From Macquaria australasica (lineage: Eukaryota; Chordata; Actinopteri; Centrarchiformes; Percichthyidae), in contig SEMN01000348.1 of assembly GCA_005408345.1 (NCBI GenBank), forward strand, positions 186,001-250,000: 64,000 nucleotides of DNA, written 5' to 3'. The notes beneath the pieces are model-generated. The model was given only the letters and a program-made list of their open reading frames with translations. It searched no databases and was not told where the DNA came from. Shown piece by piece: positions 26,042 through 38,373 of the stretch (positions are counted from its first letter, which is position 1; each line of letters begins with the position of its first letter). A program made the translations under genes and the position numbers.

Positions 26042-29000
26042 GTAGTATTCAGAATATCTGTCTTTGTAAACCTTCACTACCCATATAACCTCCCTCTGTG
26101 TGGCTGGTTTTAATCAATACAGACGTGACTGCGTACAGGCTGGAACTGGAAGGCATTACTGTTAAAGGGAAGGGCTGTCCCAAGCCCATCAAGACCTGGG
26201 TGCAGTGTGGGGTGTCTATGAAGATCCTCAGTGCTATGAAAAAGTGAGTCTGACTGCTGGTGTGATATATTAGGCAACTTTTTGAGGGCAATATAGTAAT
26301 TTAGCAATGATCTTCCCAGTGGGAAAATGAAAAAAAAGGAATATGATTAGTTTCATGAAAAGATGGCTCCCATTTTTTAAATGTGAAATAAATGAATTCA
26401 TATTCAGCTGGACATGAAGTTGCAGGAAATGCAGTTAAAACACTACTAAAGAAGTATTTTCCAAGTGTGTGCGTGCCATAACAAAAATAAAGTTTAAAAA
26501 GTGTAACCACTCATATCCCATTTAGACTGCCCTTGTATATAAAAGCATTTTTCCATTCTCAGGTCAGCTGAAAATCATTTTCAGATTGTACATGACACTT
26601 GATTCTTTCTGAGCAGGAACCAACACATCATATTCATGTTAATTTCTGTTAATTTCTTTCTTCTCCCAAATGCACCCAGGCACAGCTATGAGAAGCCCAC
26701 CCCCATCCAAGCCCAGGCCATCCCTGCTATCATGTCAGGCCGAGACCTCATTGGCATCGCTAAGACCGGCAGCGGGAAAACCATAGCCTTCCTGCTGCCC
26801 ATGTTCCGACACATCATGGACCAGAGGCCCCTGGAGGAGTCTGAGGGACCAATCTGTAAGGAATAGATTGTTTTATGCTTCCTTTAGGCATCACTCTAAC
26901 ATTTACAGAAATGTTTCCTGTTCCTATTGACTATATTCAAATAGATAAAAGGCATAACTGAAGTGGTTTAAGACAGAAAGTAAGAAGAACTTGGATTATG
27001 GGAAGTGGAGTTGTGATGTCCTACTCCTGTGCTTTTCAAAGACTTGGTTTAGGGCCCAAATGTAGGTCAAAGGAAGACTAAAATAGGACCCATGTTCACT
27101 GTGGGAGGATAACTAGGTGTTATGCTCCCACAGCATTTCTAATCTAATTTATCAGCCAATGTAAGAATCATTAGTCAATTTTACCTTAGTTAATGTTCTT
27201 CAAATTCTATACATATTGTGAAAACGAGAGTGCTCAAAATAGTAAAAGATGGAAAACATATTCTGTATTCTCATCCTGTTTTCCTCCCTCTCCCACAGCT
27301 GTAATCATGACTCCGACCAGAGAGTTGGCTCTGCAGATCACCAAGGAGTGTAAGAAGTTCTCTAAGCCGCTGGGACTCAGAGTGGTGTGTGTTTATGGAG
27401 GCACGGGTATCAGCGAACAGGTAAACACACACACACTAATGTTGCCTGTTCATTTTATTTCCCCAAGGGCTTTAACTCACGATGACATGATTTTTCAGGA
27501 CAGTCCTTGATAAATGATCTAACCAGAAGGCCTTAGTAGAACATTATGCATTTTATGTGATTTATCACACACAGCTGGACTTCATGTCCCTTATTCATGT
27601 CCCGCTTTTTCTCTTTCTGCCCATTAACTGTTTAAGAGTAACTCCACTCTTGTTGTTCTCTTATTTTGTAGTTTATTTCTCTCCTTTCATTGAGTATAGT
27701 CCTTTTACAACTATGTGCAACTGATTGATACGATGAAAATAATAATTGGTTGCAGCCCTAGCTTGGTAACAGTACGGTCTGCAAAATAAGTGAGCACTGC
27801 TATTTGTGGTCCATTGTTATATTTGAACTTTGAGCGTTGCATTAATACTGTCGGTTGTTGCGGTTGGCTTCCAGATTGCTGAGCTGAAGAGAGGAGCTGA
27901 GATCATCGTGTGCACACCGGGAAGAATGATTGACATGTTGGGGGCCAACAGCGGTGAGTTCATACATGTTGACCCTCTCACTTCTTTTTTTCTGGTAGGA
28001 TGTTGATGCAAATAAGCATTTTTTTAAATGTCTTGTGAGCCTTTTGTTAATTGACTTGCATGGAATAAATGTTACAATATGATAAAGTACATAATGAACC
28101 CAGTCAGTACCACTTACTAAACTGTCGACATTATTTGAGCACCTTTGGGATCAGTCATATCTACAAGACAGTGGTGTGTTTCCTGAAGATCAGGGCAAGT
28201 ACAGGTAGGTGGACCTGGTGCTGCCTCCGTGGTTCCTCAAACTCCAAGCAAGAGACAATCAAAATCTTTGATAAGTGTTTTGTAACATGGATGTATCAGG
28301 ATCTGTAATTTTGTTGTATTAAAAAAAGAGTAGCCTGAATGCTCAACCAGGGTTATACAGTGTTGTTTTAGTACATATACTCATAAATAAATTCCAAATG
28401 CATAGAAGAGGTAAAAGGTACACATGTGCATCTTAATATTCAAAGCACAGGGATCACACATCTGTAATATCTCATCTCTGTGTCCTCCTAATTATTTTTA
28501 ATTTGGAGCTCGTGGCTTCTGGGAATAAATATCATTGTAGAGCCCTGTACAGTACTGAGCATTTGCATAAAAGTGTGAAGAAATACTGGAAATGTGTTTA
28601 GAAATATCGTTGTTATATTTGCTGACCCTTTTTTATTGTGCATTATGTAAATCTATTATGAGCAGTTATTATAATAGAAGGGTTTTTTTGTTTCCACACA
28701 TGCGAGGTAATCTGTAATATGTTTCCCTTGTAGGTGAAAAGGCGCTTGGTCAGATAATGCTTGATGGGGCTCCATCTCTTGTATTGTATCTTGAGGCTGT
28801 TTTCTGACTTTTACAGGTCCCTCATGCCCATGAGATGGTACGCAAGACCAGAGACAACCAAAAACATTTAAAAATAGAAATAAAAATAAAACTCTGGCCA
28901 CTTGAAACTAGTCCTCAGGAGACTGTGCTGAAGTTAGGGAGTTAGAGCCTTGTTTTGTTGTTAAGTAATGTCAAGTAGTCTTACCAAGAAAAAGGTTCTC

Positions 29001-32000
29001 TGTGTTTGGTAGATTAGTTTAATGTTTTTTGAAGAAGGCAGGACTGAATTTTCTGGAAGTTAACTGTTTTCCTCATGCTCCTCTCCCTCGGTGTGTAGGT
29101 CGAGTCACCAACCTGCGCAGAGTTACATATGTGGTGTTGGATGAAGCAGACAGGATGTTTGACATGGGCTTCGAGCCACAGGTGGGTGTCACCTAAATGT
29201 ATACGTTGGCATACACGGTTTCTCATACTTTATCTATGCCTAATGCTGCAATCGTCAACTTTGCATGTTTGGCAGCCCCAGAAAGGACGCAGGAACCGTT
29301 TCAAATTTGTTTGTTTCTGCGAAGAACAATCATGTAAACAGTTATCTCGCACAGTTAGTAGCAACTAGATGGTGGTAGAAATGCTCAAAACCAGCACAAA
29401 TTAAGAAATTAACTTATGGAATTGATGCTGCCCAGTAAAGCAGAGAAACATAAGATGAAAAAACAATGTGAATGACAAAATTCACTGACCTCCAGGTGTC
29501 ATCTGATTCCTCTACCAGGTGATGCGTATTGTGGACAACGTGCGTCCTGACCGTCAGACGGTCATGTTTTCAGCCACCTTCCCCAGAGCCATGGAGGCGC
29601 TGGCTCGTAGGATCCTGGCAAAGCCCATTGAGGTCCAGGTTGGAGGCCGCAGTGTCGTCTGCTCTGATGTGGAGCAACACGTGGTAAGGGCACATTTAGT
29701 TTTTTTTTTTGTCCAGTACCTAGACAGACTCCAGTGCTAGCTTACCAGTATTCTGCTTTAGTTTTTGTTAGATTGTCCTTTATTCAAATTCATATTGGTA
29801 ACTCAGTCCAAATCAGACCCCTCATCTCTCAATGTCTCCCTCTAATTTTTTTTTTTTTTTTTTTTTTTGCATTTGTTTCTGCAGCTGGTGATTGAAGAGG
29901 ACAAGAAGTTCCTGAAGCTGCTGGAGATTCTGGGTCACTACCAGGAGAAGGGCTCGGTTATCATCTTTGTGGACAAACAGGAGCATGCAGACGGACTGCT
30001 AAAAGACCTGATGAAAGCCTCGTACCCCTGCATGTCACTGCACGGAGGTAAGGGGCCACATTTGGGATGCACTGATTACAACTTTGTGATACTTGGATAT
30101 TTTTTTACAATTTGAATGAGCAGTTTCCTGTAGTAATCCAGAATTCCAAATTTGTGACAGTAAATTTAAAAAAAAAATTAACATCCTGTGTATTTTTGGT
30201 GGGGGATATGGGGTATCTCATTACCTGTACTGACCAAATTACACAGAGCATTTTCTGCAGGCTCTGCTAACAGGAATATAAGATGAACTATAAAATTATA
30301 TTGTGAAAAATCTGAAGTATGTATATTCCACTGCCAGCCAAATAGGGCCAGTTTGTCCTTGTATCGGGACTCAAATGTGAATATTTCAAGTAAAACTACA
30401 GATGCATAGGTAATAAATACATTCACTATCAGGCTCTGATTCCTGCCTTCCCATGACTCTGCAGACAGATGAAAGTGAAATAACCCATTTGAAGAGCATC
30501 TGTTGACTTGTTTCTGCCATGGATATGTCTACTATTTGGTCTTTCATGTATTCCTTTCCTGCTGCCCTCCTTAGGAATTGACCAGTACGACAGAGACAGC
30601 ATCATCAACGACTTTAAGAATGGAGCATGTCGTCTGATGGTGGCCACCTCTGTGGCAGCCAGAGGCCTGGACGTCAAGCAGCTGATCCTGGTGGTCAACT
30701 ACAACTGTCCCAACCACTACGAGGACTACGTCCACAGGGCCGGACGCACAGGCCGAGCAGGCAACAAGGTTGGTTACTTTTTTTCGCTGCTTTTTTTTTA
30801 ATGTATAAAATGGACAGGTTAGCTCTCTGTAAATGACTTTAATATCCTGTGGAAGTTTATATCTTTACACGTTCCTTCTTCCAGGGCTACGCCTACACCT
30901 TCATCACAGAGGATCAGGTTCGCTATGCTGGTGATATCATCAAAGCCTTGGAGCTGTCCGGCTCTCCTGTCCCGCCTGAATTGGAGCAGCTTTGGGCCTC
31001 CTTCAAAGACCAACAGAAAGCGGTAAGATGAGGGAAAGGCGGATCTGAAAGAGCTAAGAGTGTGTGTGCATCACAGCTACATTCAGTCTTAAAGCTGCAC
31101 TAGGCAGCATGTAGTGGCGGCGGGAGATAATTGTTTGAATTTCTGAAATTTTAACAGATGTCATTACCCAGAATTTATGTATTGTTTATGCTTTAAAACT
31201 GACTTAAATGTCATCTCAGTTTGTTGTGTTTCAATCAGTGTTGGAAAGTCCAGCTTTCTTCACAGTTACACAGCACATAGCTCACCGTTGTATATTTCAC
31301 TCATCATTCATTCATCACTTCCTTAAGTGTTAAGAAGATTTGCTAAGAACGATAACATCAATATCTTAAATTAATCAGGGTACATATCATCAATCTGTGG
31401 TGTGTCAGTTCGCAAGTAGACCCAATTAGGTAATCTAGAAATTTGTGAAAAAATAAATTCTTGTGCTGCTTTAAGAATGGCCTATGTGAGAATTAAATTA
31501 CATTTTTTCCTTATTTTCCTCTTTCTCTTTTTTGCTCACCTTCCTTCATCCTTGCAGGAGGGTAAGACCATTAAGAGCAGCAGTGGCTTCTCAGGAAAAG
31601 GCTTCAAGTTTGATGAGACAGAACATGCCTTGGCCAATGAGAGAAAGAAGCTGCAGAAAGCTGCTCTTGGACTGCAGGACTCTGATGATGAGGATGGAGC
31701 CCTGGACGTGAGTAACGTTTAAATTTCGCTGTTTCATGATTTAAAATTCGGACAAATTTTCATTAAATTTGCAACTAATTCATGGAACAAAATGCAACGT
31801 TAAACAGTTTCTCAGCACAACATAAAAGATTTATTTACTTTTTTGATATTTTAAGTGTACCGTCCTCTCAGTTACAATAACAACATCGTACTAATTACTC
31901 GTGTAACCGTTCCAACCCATCTTAATCTTCTCCCCTACTTTTCTCCCTCCTCAGATTGAGGAGCAAATCGAGAGCATGTTCAACTCCAAGAAGAGGGTGA

Positions 32001-34669
32001 AGGATCTGTCTGCTCCCGGGGCGGCCACCGGTCCTGCAGGAGCAGTTGCCACCACAACAACCGTCCCCGGAGGGCTGCCAGGCCTCGGACCCACGTCTGC
32101 TGGAAACATCCAGAAACTGGAGATGGCCAAGAGGCTGGCACTCAAGATCAACGCTCAGAAGAACCTGGGCGCCGAGGCTCAGGTACGTCAAACGGAGATG
32201 GTGTACGTTAGTGCAGGTGTGTCTATTCTCACTGGAAGATGTGGAATACCAGAGGAAAGACAGAGAGGATATTACGTCTGTAAATCGTCAAGTACTGTAC
32301 TTGGTGATTAATGACTTCAGATGTCAGTCAGCAAGTTGACCTTTTGTCAGTTTGACACCAGCATTTAGACTCTGACATCAAATTGTTTAACCACCTACCT
32401 GGGTGGTCTGAAAATCTGAAGGATGTGCTGTGCAAAACACACTCCTAGACATAATTACAAAAATTATTTAATTAATTTTTAACATTGAATTTGTACATAT
32501 TATCTCAATAACTATTGAAGTAAGATGCAAGTCCTTAGTATCACAACATACTGTACTTTTAAAAGTTTTAAAACCCCAGTATTAATAAGAGAATGTGAAC
32601 ATTATTTTGAACTTGAAATGTGCAATTACTTCCATTGTACTGTAACTGTATTTTTCACCACAATATATAGTTACACTGATTTGTCCTATCTGTGGTCACT
32701 GCCCTCAGGTTGTTGGTCCAGGTAACCATAAACTTAATTAAGAGACCTTAAGTTCTTATTTAATCCACTTAAACTTAAAAATGTGCAAAAGCTCTCCATC
32801 TAATGCCTCTTTTCTTTGGTCATTTTCTGCCATTCATTTCATGTTTTTTTTATTTTTTATGTTTCTGTGTTGTCTGGTCTGTTTTATGATGTGTTTCATG
32901 TGTTGTGTCAAGATGAATTTTTCCCCACGTGGACAAAATAAAGTCAAACTGGTTTTCTCTTCATGTGCAGGACGTGATGCAGCAGGCTACCAACGCCATC
33001 CTGCGGGGCGGCACCATCATGACACCCTCTGTGTCAGCCAAGACCATCGCGGAGCAGCTGGCGGAGAAGATCAATGCCAAGCTGAACTACACCCCCGTGG
33101 AGAAGCTGGAGGAGGAGCGGCAGGCGGCTGAACAGGCCGAGACCATCAAGAGATATGAAGAAGAGCTGGAGATCAACGACTTCCCTCAGGTGAGCAGCAC
33201 AGTGCAGGGCTGCACTAAAATATTCAGCAGATTCCTGTTTTATTTTTAATCTTTGTTTTTGGACTTTTCCTGTGCCAGGTGAGGTTCACTGAGCACCACA
33301 AGCTGTAGTTTTGCTCAGTCACATTCAAGATGCGCAATTCCACATCACTTCATCAAACATTTATCTTTGATTGTCTCTGATATCTTTACTTGTTCCCAGA
33401 TTTGGGCTTGTTTTTTAAAGCCCCTAAAAACTTGGTTTTAAATCTTAAGTATATTAAATGTCCATTACTAAATAAGAAACTATCATTTAATTTAACTATC
33501 AATAAGTTCAGAAAAACATTCCTTACTTATTATTTACTGTGTTCAGCGCTCAAAAATCAACACAGCACAAGCTAATGACCCCACAATTGTCATCAGACTT
33601 TGATTCTAATGTTGCTTAATTATGATTGATGCTCAGAAGTATGTGACATCACCTTTTTCCAACTGAGCCCCGCCCACTTCAAACCGGTAAGAAGAGCGCA
33701 GACAAAACGGCAAAGAGAAATCTCGCATGAGAAATAATCTAAACGGTTTCTACTTTGGCAGAAAACTGTTCATGTCTGTCGCTCAACATAACAACTAATT
33801 TGTGAAATTTTGATTTCAGGGCCTTTTTAATGCTGAAAGACTTATTTTGGTAGCAAGTATTTAAGAAACTGTGCTGTTTTTGTTTTAAGAAGCAAGCATC
33901 TTAAAGAATTGAAAGATTTTCACATGTGCTTTTGTTAAGTCTGAGAAATTGGTGTCATCTTATGGAAACTCTAGCTCAAATAAATAAAGAATCAAGCAAA
34001 AAGTTTTATAAAATGTTCTTTATTCTGTTATTCCCCAGACGGCCAGGTGGAAGGTGACATCTAAAGAAGCTCTGCAGAGGATCGGTGAATACTCCGAAGC
34101 TGCCATCACCATCAGAGGAACCTATTTCCCTCCAGGCAAAGAGCCCAAGGAGGGAGAACGCAAGATCTACCTGGCTATTGAAAGTACGTGTCAAGGAAAT
34201 TATATTTTTACACTTTCAAAATGCAACTGCCCCTCTCTTTCTTTCAGTGTCCTTTTGAACTACATCTGGGCTCTGAATTTATTTACTGGAGTTTCCTATT
34301 TTCTTGTTTTTAATAGAACTTTATACACTGTATATTAATGTTAGGGTTTCTTTTTCTAGGTGCAAATGAACTGGCTGTGCAGAAAGCCAAAACAGAGATT
34401 ACACGGCTAATCAAGGAAGAGCTCATCAGATTAGTAAGTATCTTCTGCCTCTTGAAATCACCTGTACTGGATGTCATGCTGATATCGGGCTAAATAGGAG
34501 CCCGTTTCATATTTTGCCTGGCACTAGATGTTTAGAGCAGGAAACATAAAACATGGCAGGTTTGTTATTCAGCAAATATTATCAAAGATGTCGCTTATTG
34601 TCTTTTCTTTTTTCTTCGCAGCAAAATTCCTACCAGCCGACGAGCAAAGGCCGGTACAAAGTGTTGTAG
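21736..34669 (+). CDS. ddx46: DEAD-box RNA helicase DDX46 (Prp5 homologue, U2 snRNP)
   Basis: ATP-dependent helicase that remodels U2 snRNP for branch-site recognition in prespliceosome assembly. Exons: 21736-21752, 22034-22204, 22905-23027, 23366-23453, 23552-23720, 24106-24341, 24877-24987, 25289-25454, 26123-26243, 26680-26855, 27299-27420, 27875-27953, 29099-29181, 29519-29683, 29885-30047, 30575-30768, 30885-31022, 31558-31707, 31955-32182, 32971-33189, 34039-34183, 34360-34433, 34622-34669 (TAG). This gives 1061 aa against about 1031 in mammals. The start is a 17-base exon encoding MGRES, which joins to the RS-rich exon. Residues up to about 115 are RS-rich. A DPLD motif known in Prp5 lies at 242-245. 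Helicase motifs are Q motif PTPIQ about 407-411, AKTGSGKT 428-435, PTREL, TPGR, DEAD 541-544, SAT 572-574 and HRAGRTGR 717-724. The C-terminus is the conserved GRYKVL. The extra length lies mainly in an acidic stretch of exon 24106-24341. Confidence 0.98.
27954..29098 (+). other. ddx46 intron 12 (1.1 kb)
   Basis: The largest ddx46 intron. It holds no recognised exon. The previous intron contains, at about 27710-27765, a fragment ending 'aattggttgcagccctag', which is the terminus of the same repeat family as 56583-56953. Intron 20 (33190-34038) likewise shows only unassigned sequence. Confidence 0.4.
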
Positions 34670-35110
34670 AGGAGGAAGCGAGGCTCGCTGGAGGAGTTTC
34701 CATCTCTCAACAGTCTCCCGTCATCTCTACAGTTTCATCAAAGTGGTTGAAGACTATTTTAGTCTATATTTTTAATAATGTTCCCTTCATTGCATAAGTT
34801 TAGTGTATGGTTTTGTTTCCTCTGTGCTTCACTTGAGTTTCCAATGATTGTATACCTACAGACCAAAATGTCTGATTCTGTGTTGACCTTCATTGTCAGT
34901 GAGCCATCACACTTCTGCAATGAGCTATCTGCAATATGTCTTTTAAATATAAGACATGATTTCATTAATGTTTTTTGTTTTTTTGGGTCAGATTTCACCC
35001 TGTTGTTATGTACAAGCAACATACCAACCGTAGTCTTCATGAAGAGGTCTCAGAAGATGTTTTTACTTTTCCTCACAATAAAACGATGTGTTGCTAAGGA
35101 AATAAACTTG
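34670..35110 (+). other. ddx46: ddx46 3'UTR with poly(A) signal
   Basis: Non-coding sequence after the stop. AATAAA at 35077-35082 is followed by a second aaataaac at about 35098 and a GT-rich stretch, a plausible cleavage region giving a 3'UTR of about 430 bases. Confidence 0.55.
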
Positions 35111-35450
35111 ATTTGTCCAGTTGTTTGCATTAACAAATCTGGTAGATACTGTGTACCCATATCAACTGTTTTAATTATTCAAAAGGCTTTCCGTTTGTAT
35201 ATTATTAATCAGTAATGGTGTGCTGTTTTGTAAGCATTGAAACTGGATTGTGGCTCAATTTCAGGACAATAACAGTAAAAAAAAAAAAAAATTAAAGCTT
35301 TTGTTTTGCAGCTTTATTGCCGCTTGTTGGATGCAACTAAACCGTTTTCTGGATTTTAAAGTAAAACCAGCATTTGGATGTCTTAGTGGTTCAGAGGAGA
35401 GGAAGGAGAACAACCTCTTCACGTCCCCTGTTTGGTGCTCTGCGCATGCT

Positions 35451-35496
35451 CAGACTGCGCTCCCGTATTATTAATTTTTAATGGAAAATGGCTGCG
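35451..35496 (+). promoter_or_regulatory. C5orf24: C5orf24 promoter: NRF1-like and YY1-like sites
   Basis: TGCGCATGCTCA (35451-35462) differs by one base from the NRF1 palindrome. AAAATGGCTGCG (35485-35496) fits a YY1 site, a type often placed just downstream of the start of TATA-less housekeeping genes. Together they place transcription initiation at about 35465-35490. Confidence 0.45.
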
Positions 35497-35720
35497 TTTC
35501 TTATCCAAACCTCTGGAGCTGGGAAATAAAAACCCGTGCGGCTGAACCGTCTCGTTGACGCTGACACCGAAACAACCCGATGTGGTGACTTGAACGCTAG
35601 CTGGCCGACGTCCTGTGGTGCGAAAATATTTGGGGGAAATGGATCGACTCACGCTTTGAGGGATGAAAGATCATTTTTCTCCTTAACCCTTTCTGCTCCG
35701 AGATCTGCGAAACAATCGAG
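35470..35720 (+). other. C5orf24: Probable noncoding first exon of C5orf24
   Basis: A CpG-containing stretch ends at aacaatcgag|gtacgg, a good 5' splice site with GT at 35721. The coding exon acceptor is at 37743 or 37746. This is inferred from the sites and spacing. The intron 35721-37743 contains a C-run at about 37105-37127 and no other recognisable gene. Confidence 0.4.
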
Positions 35721-37749
35721 GTACGGTAACCTTAGCGCTTATGTTGGTGGCAGGAGGGTGTATTTAGGTCCATTATGTGGCCTTGGATGTGAGCAGTCGG
35801 ATCGGATATCTGCGCACTTTTTCCGCGCTTTCGTCGAGGTTTTAAACCCTCTTTTAAAAACGAGGCTGAACCCATCCGTTTGTCTTGTAACGTTAAACGG
35901 GGGCAAAGTGACTGAGAGAGCAGGAGGTTTTGTCGCCTGGACGCAAAGATGCTGAATCCATGTGCAGCTTATTATTATTATTATTTTTTTGTGAATGAAT
36001 ATTACTACAGACAGTGTAGTGTATGTGATAGTAAAGTCCACACCTCCTCACATCCTGTGTCCTCTACAGAAGACGGAAATCTCATCAGCAGCGGTCTGTT
36101 CCCGTTTGCCCCCTTTCAAGTATTTATAGCAGCATATTAGTTGTGCAGCATTGCATTGCTGGAATTAAACAGCAGTTCTGTGCTTAAACAGCCAGGATGG
36201 TAACTAAATGTAATTACTAGGTTATTGTGTACATAAGATAAGAGAATGATACCAGTAACGATAGAGAAAGTAGTCCTTTCACTGCCCCCTGCACAGGAGG
36301 TCTGAGGTCAGCTGCAGACCACATCTTGCTCAAAGGCACGTCTCCATAATCTACATCACATTTATTTATATTCATTATTGGGGTGGTTTATTCAAAATCT
36401 GAAACATTTTTTGGCCTAGTTAAAATAAGGCCATTTGAACTCCTTGACCTCTGACCTCTTTCTATGTTTTTATTTTTTATTTTTAGCTTGTGAGGAGTCC
36501 AGATGTAAAGCAAACCAATGAAAGAAAACATAGTTTATGGGTTCAGAGACCCAGGCTCGGAAATACCCAGCATAACGCAACAAACTGAGCGTGAACGTGG
36601 ATTCAAGACGAGATCACATCATCTTCAACATACAGGCACACATCCAGACACCCTGACAAAACCGTCATGCGTTGCTAAAGTTACAAGAGTTACATGCAGA
36701 ATTGTTTTTGACTCATCCCTGATGATCTACAACAGGGCAGACCCCATTCAAAAAATAACCTTTTATTGACAAGCACAGGTTCATTCCTATTAACATAAAT
36801 GTGAATCCAAAGAAAAGAAAAAGTTATATAAAATAAAACATATTGTTTCGAGCGCTCACACCTTTAGTGTTAAATTATGAAAGCCTGATGGTGGAGTTTA
36901 TATGTGTCCAGTACATTTGCTTACTGTACCGGCTCATTTTCAAAGTACCCAAATATTGTGCAGCAGCTCCTCTCTATTCCAAAAACCTGTCTGACTGTTG
37001 AAATGGAAAATGTTGCTGGGAAGCTATGGACTAATTTATGGGCTTTTCACATTATACTTCAGCACTAAGACCATTTGTACACTAAACTTGTGTGTGTGGG
37101 ATACCCCCCCCCCCACCCCCACCCCAAGTGTGGAGCTTATTGAAATCAGGTTTGGAGCAGCCATTTGAAAATGCAGTTATTGTGATTGTGTATAAGTTTA
37201 ATGTTGATTTAAGCCCAGATTTAAACAGGCTCAGACACACAGGTGAGATTTAGGCTTTATCATAAGTGTTTTCAAACAGTATTTTTCAGTTTTACAAGAG
37301 AAAAAATTTCAAGGATGAAGACTAACTGGTTGGTTTGGCAAATGCACGTCTGGTTAACTTGCCCACCTCTGATAAAGATCATTGCACAGCCTCGTCCCAA
37401 AGCTTTTCTATGGGAACATCCAGAGAGAGAGATCAAGAGACACCTTGTAACGTTGTCTTGACTGTGTGGACCTTTCTTTAGAATAGGTTTTAGGTTAGCT
37501 CCAGGCTTAAGAAATGAAAGGGTGTACAGCCCTAAATGTGTCCAGGTTTCTTTATGGAGGTTAAAATATTGACATCTTCAACATTTACTGTGGAGTTGAA
37601 GATGTTTTTGCAGTTCATCTGCATGCTGTCTTCAGTTTCTTTTTATTTTTACCTGACATTGTACTACCCAGATAACAGCATAACATTAGTACTTTTATCC
37701 GTGTGTGATAATAACACAGTTGGCACTTCTTTCTGGTCCCCAGCAGAAG

Positions 37750-38373
37750 ATGATGCGCCAGGTGACAAGCAGTGACTTCTGCATGAATAGCAGGCCGTCA
37801 TGCCTAGCAGAGGACGGACACCACCCTGCCTCCCACTTTGAACTGTGCACCTCCCAGTCTAACAAGTTCTACCCTCCTCCCCCTCCGTCGGCCCTCCAGA
37901 TGACGCTGGCTCCCATGGTCTTACCCATCCAGAGCCACAAGTCCATGGTGTGCCAGAGACAGGAAGGGCTTGGGGGTGACCCCCGCTCGCTTGGGAAAAT
38001 GCAGGGCATTAAAAGCACTGATCAAGCGCCAGATGACGGCAAGAAGAAGAACAAGGCCGTCGGGAAGACAGGCAGACGCGGGAGGCCTTTGGGAACCACC
38101 AAGCTAGCCGGATACAGAACCAGCACGGGGCGACCCCTTGGCACCACCAGAGCTGCTGGGTTCAAGACGAGCCCGGGAAGGCCGCTGGGTACAACCAGAG
38201 CAGCAGGGTACAAGGTCAGCCCCGGGCGGCCTCCTGGCAGCATCAAGGGCCTCTCTCGCCTCAACAAACTGGCTTATGGTAGCACCTGTAGCGGGGCGGC
38301 TTTCCCCTATCCGCTACCACACAAGGAAATCCTCTGTGAACCTTCCTGCAAAGAGAAGACAGCAAATGAGTAA
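37750..38373 (+). CDS. C5orf24: UPF0461 protein C5orf24 homologue
   Basis: 207-aa protein of unknown function, conserved in vertebrates. The CDS is a single exon starting MMRQVTSS, just after a tandem CAGCAG acceptor (37741-37746); human starts MMHPV. Translation upstream of this ATG would run into the intron, so 37750 is preferred. The N-terminal half is low-complexity (YPPPPPS) with the conserved SMVCQRQ. Residues 111-174 hold four repeats with an exact 16-residue period, each opening GRPLG or GRPPG (residues 111, 127, 143 and 159) and continuing TT[KR]xAG[YF][RK]. The GRP cores resemble AT-hooks, so chromatin or DNA association is a guess. The end (AAFPYP...) matches the family. It lies between ddx46 and txndc15, as in human. 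Confidence 0.95.
   Translation: MMRQVTSSDFCMNSRPSCLAEDGHHPASHFELCTSQSNKFYPPPPPSALQMTLAPMVLPIQSHKSMVCQRQEGLGGDPRSLGKMQGIKSTDQAPDDGKKKNKAVGKTGRRGRPLGTTKLAGYRTSTGRPLGTTRAAGFKTSPGRPLGTTRAAGYKVSPGRPPGSIKGLSRLNKLAYGSTCSGAAFPYPLPHKEILCEPSCKEKTANE

Noticed and set aside
35536..35955. 139-codon plus-strand open frame before C5orf24
   Set aside because: It crosses the likely noncoding first exon and its donor at 35721. Its composition is not protein-like and no family is recognised.
36518..36769. 83-codon open frame in the C5orf24 intron
   Set aside because: No family resemblance, no splice context and AT-rich composition like its surroundings.
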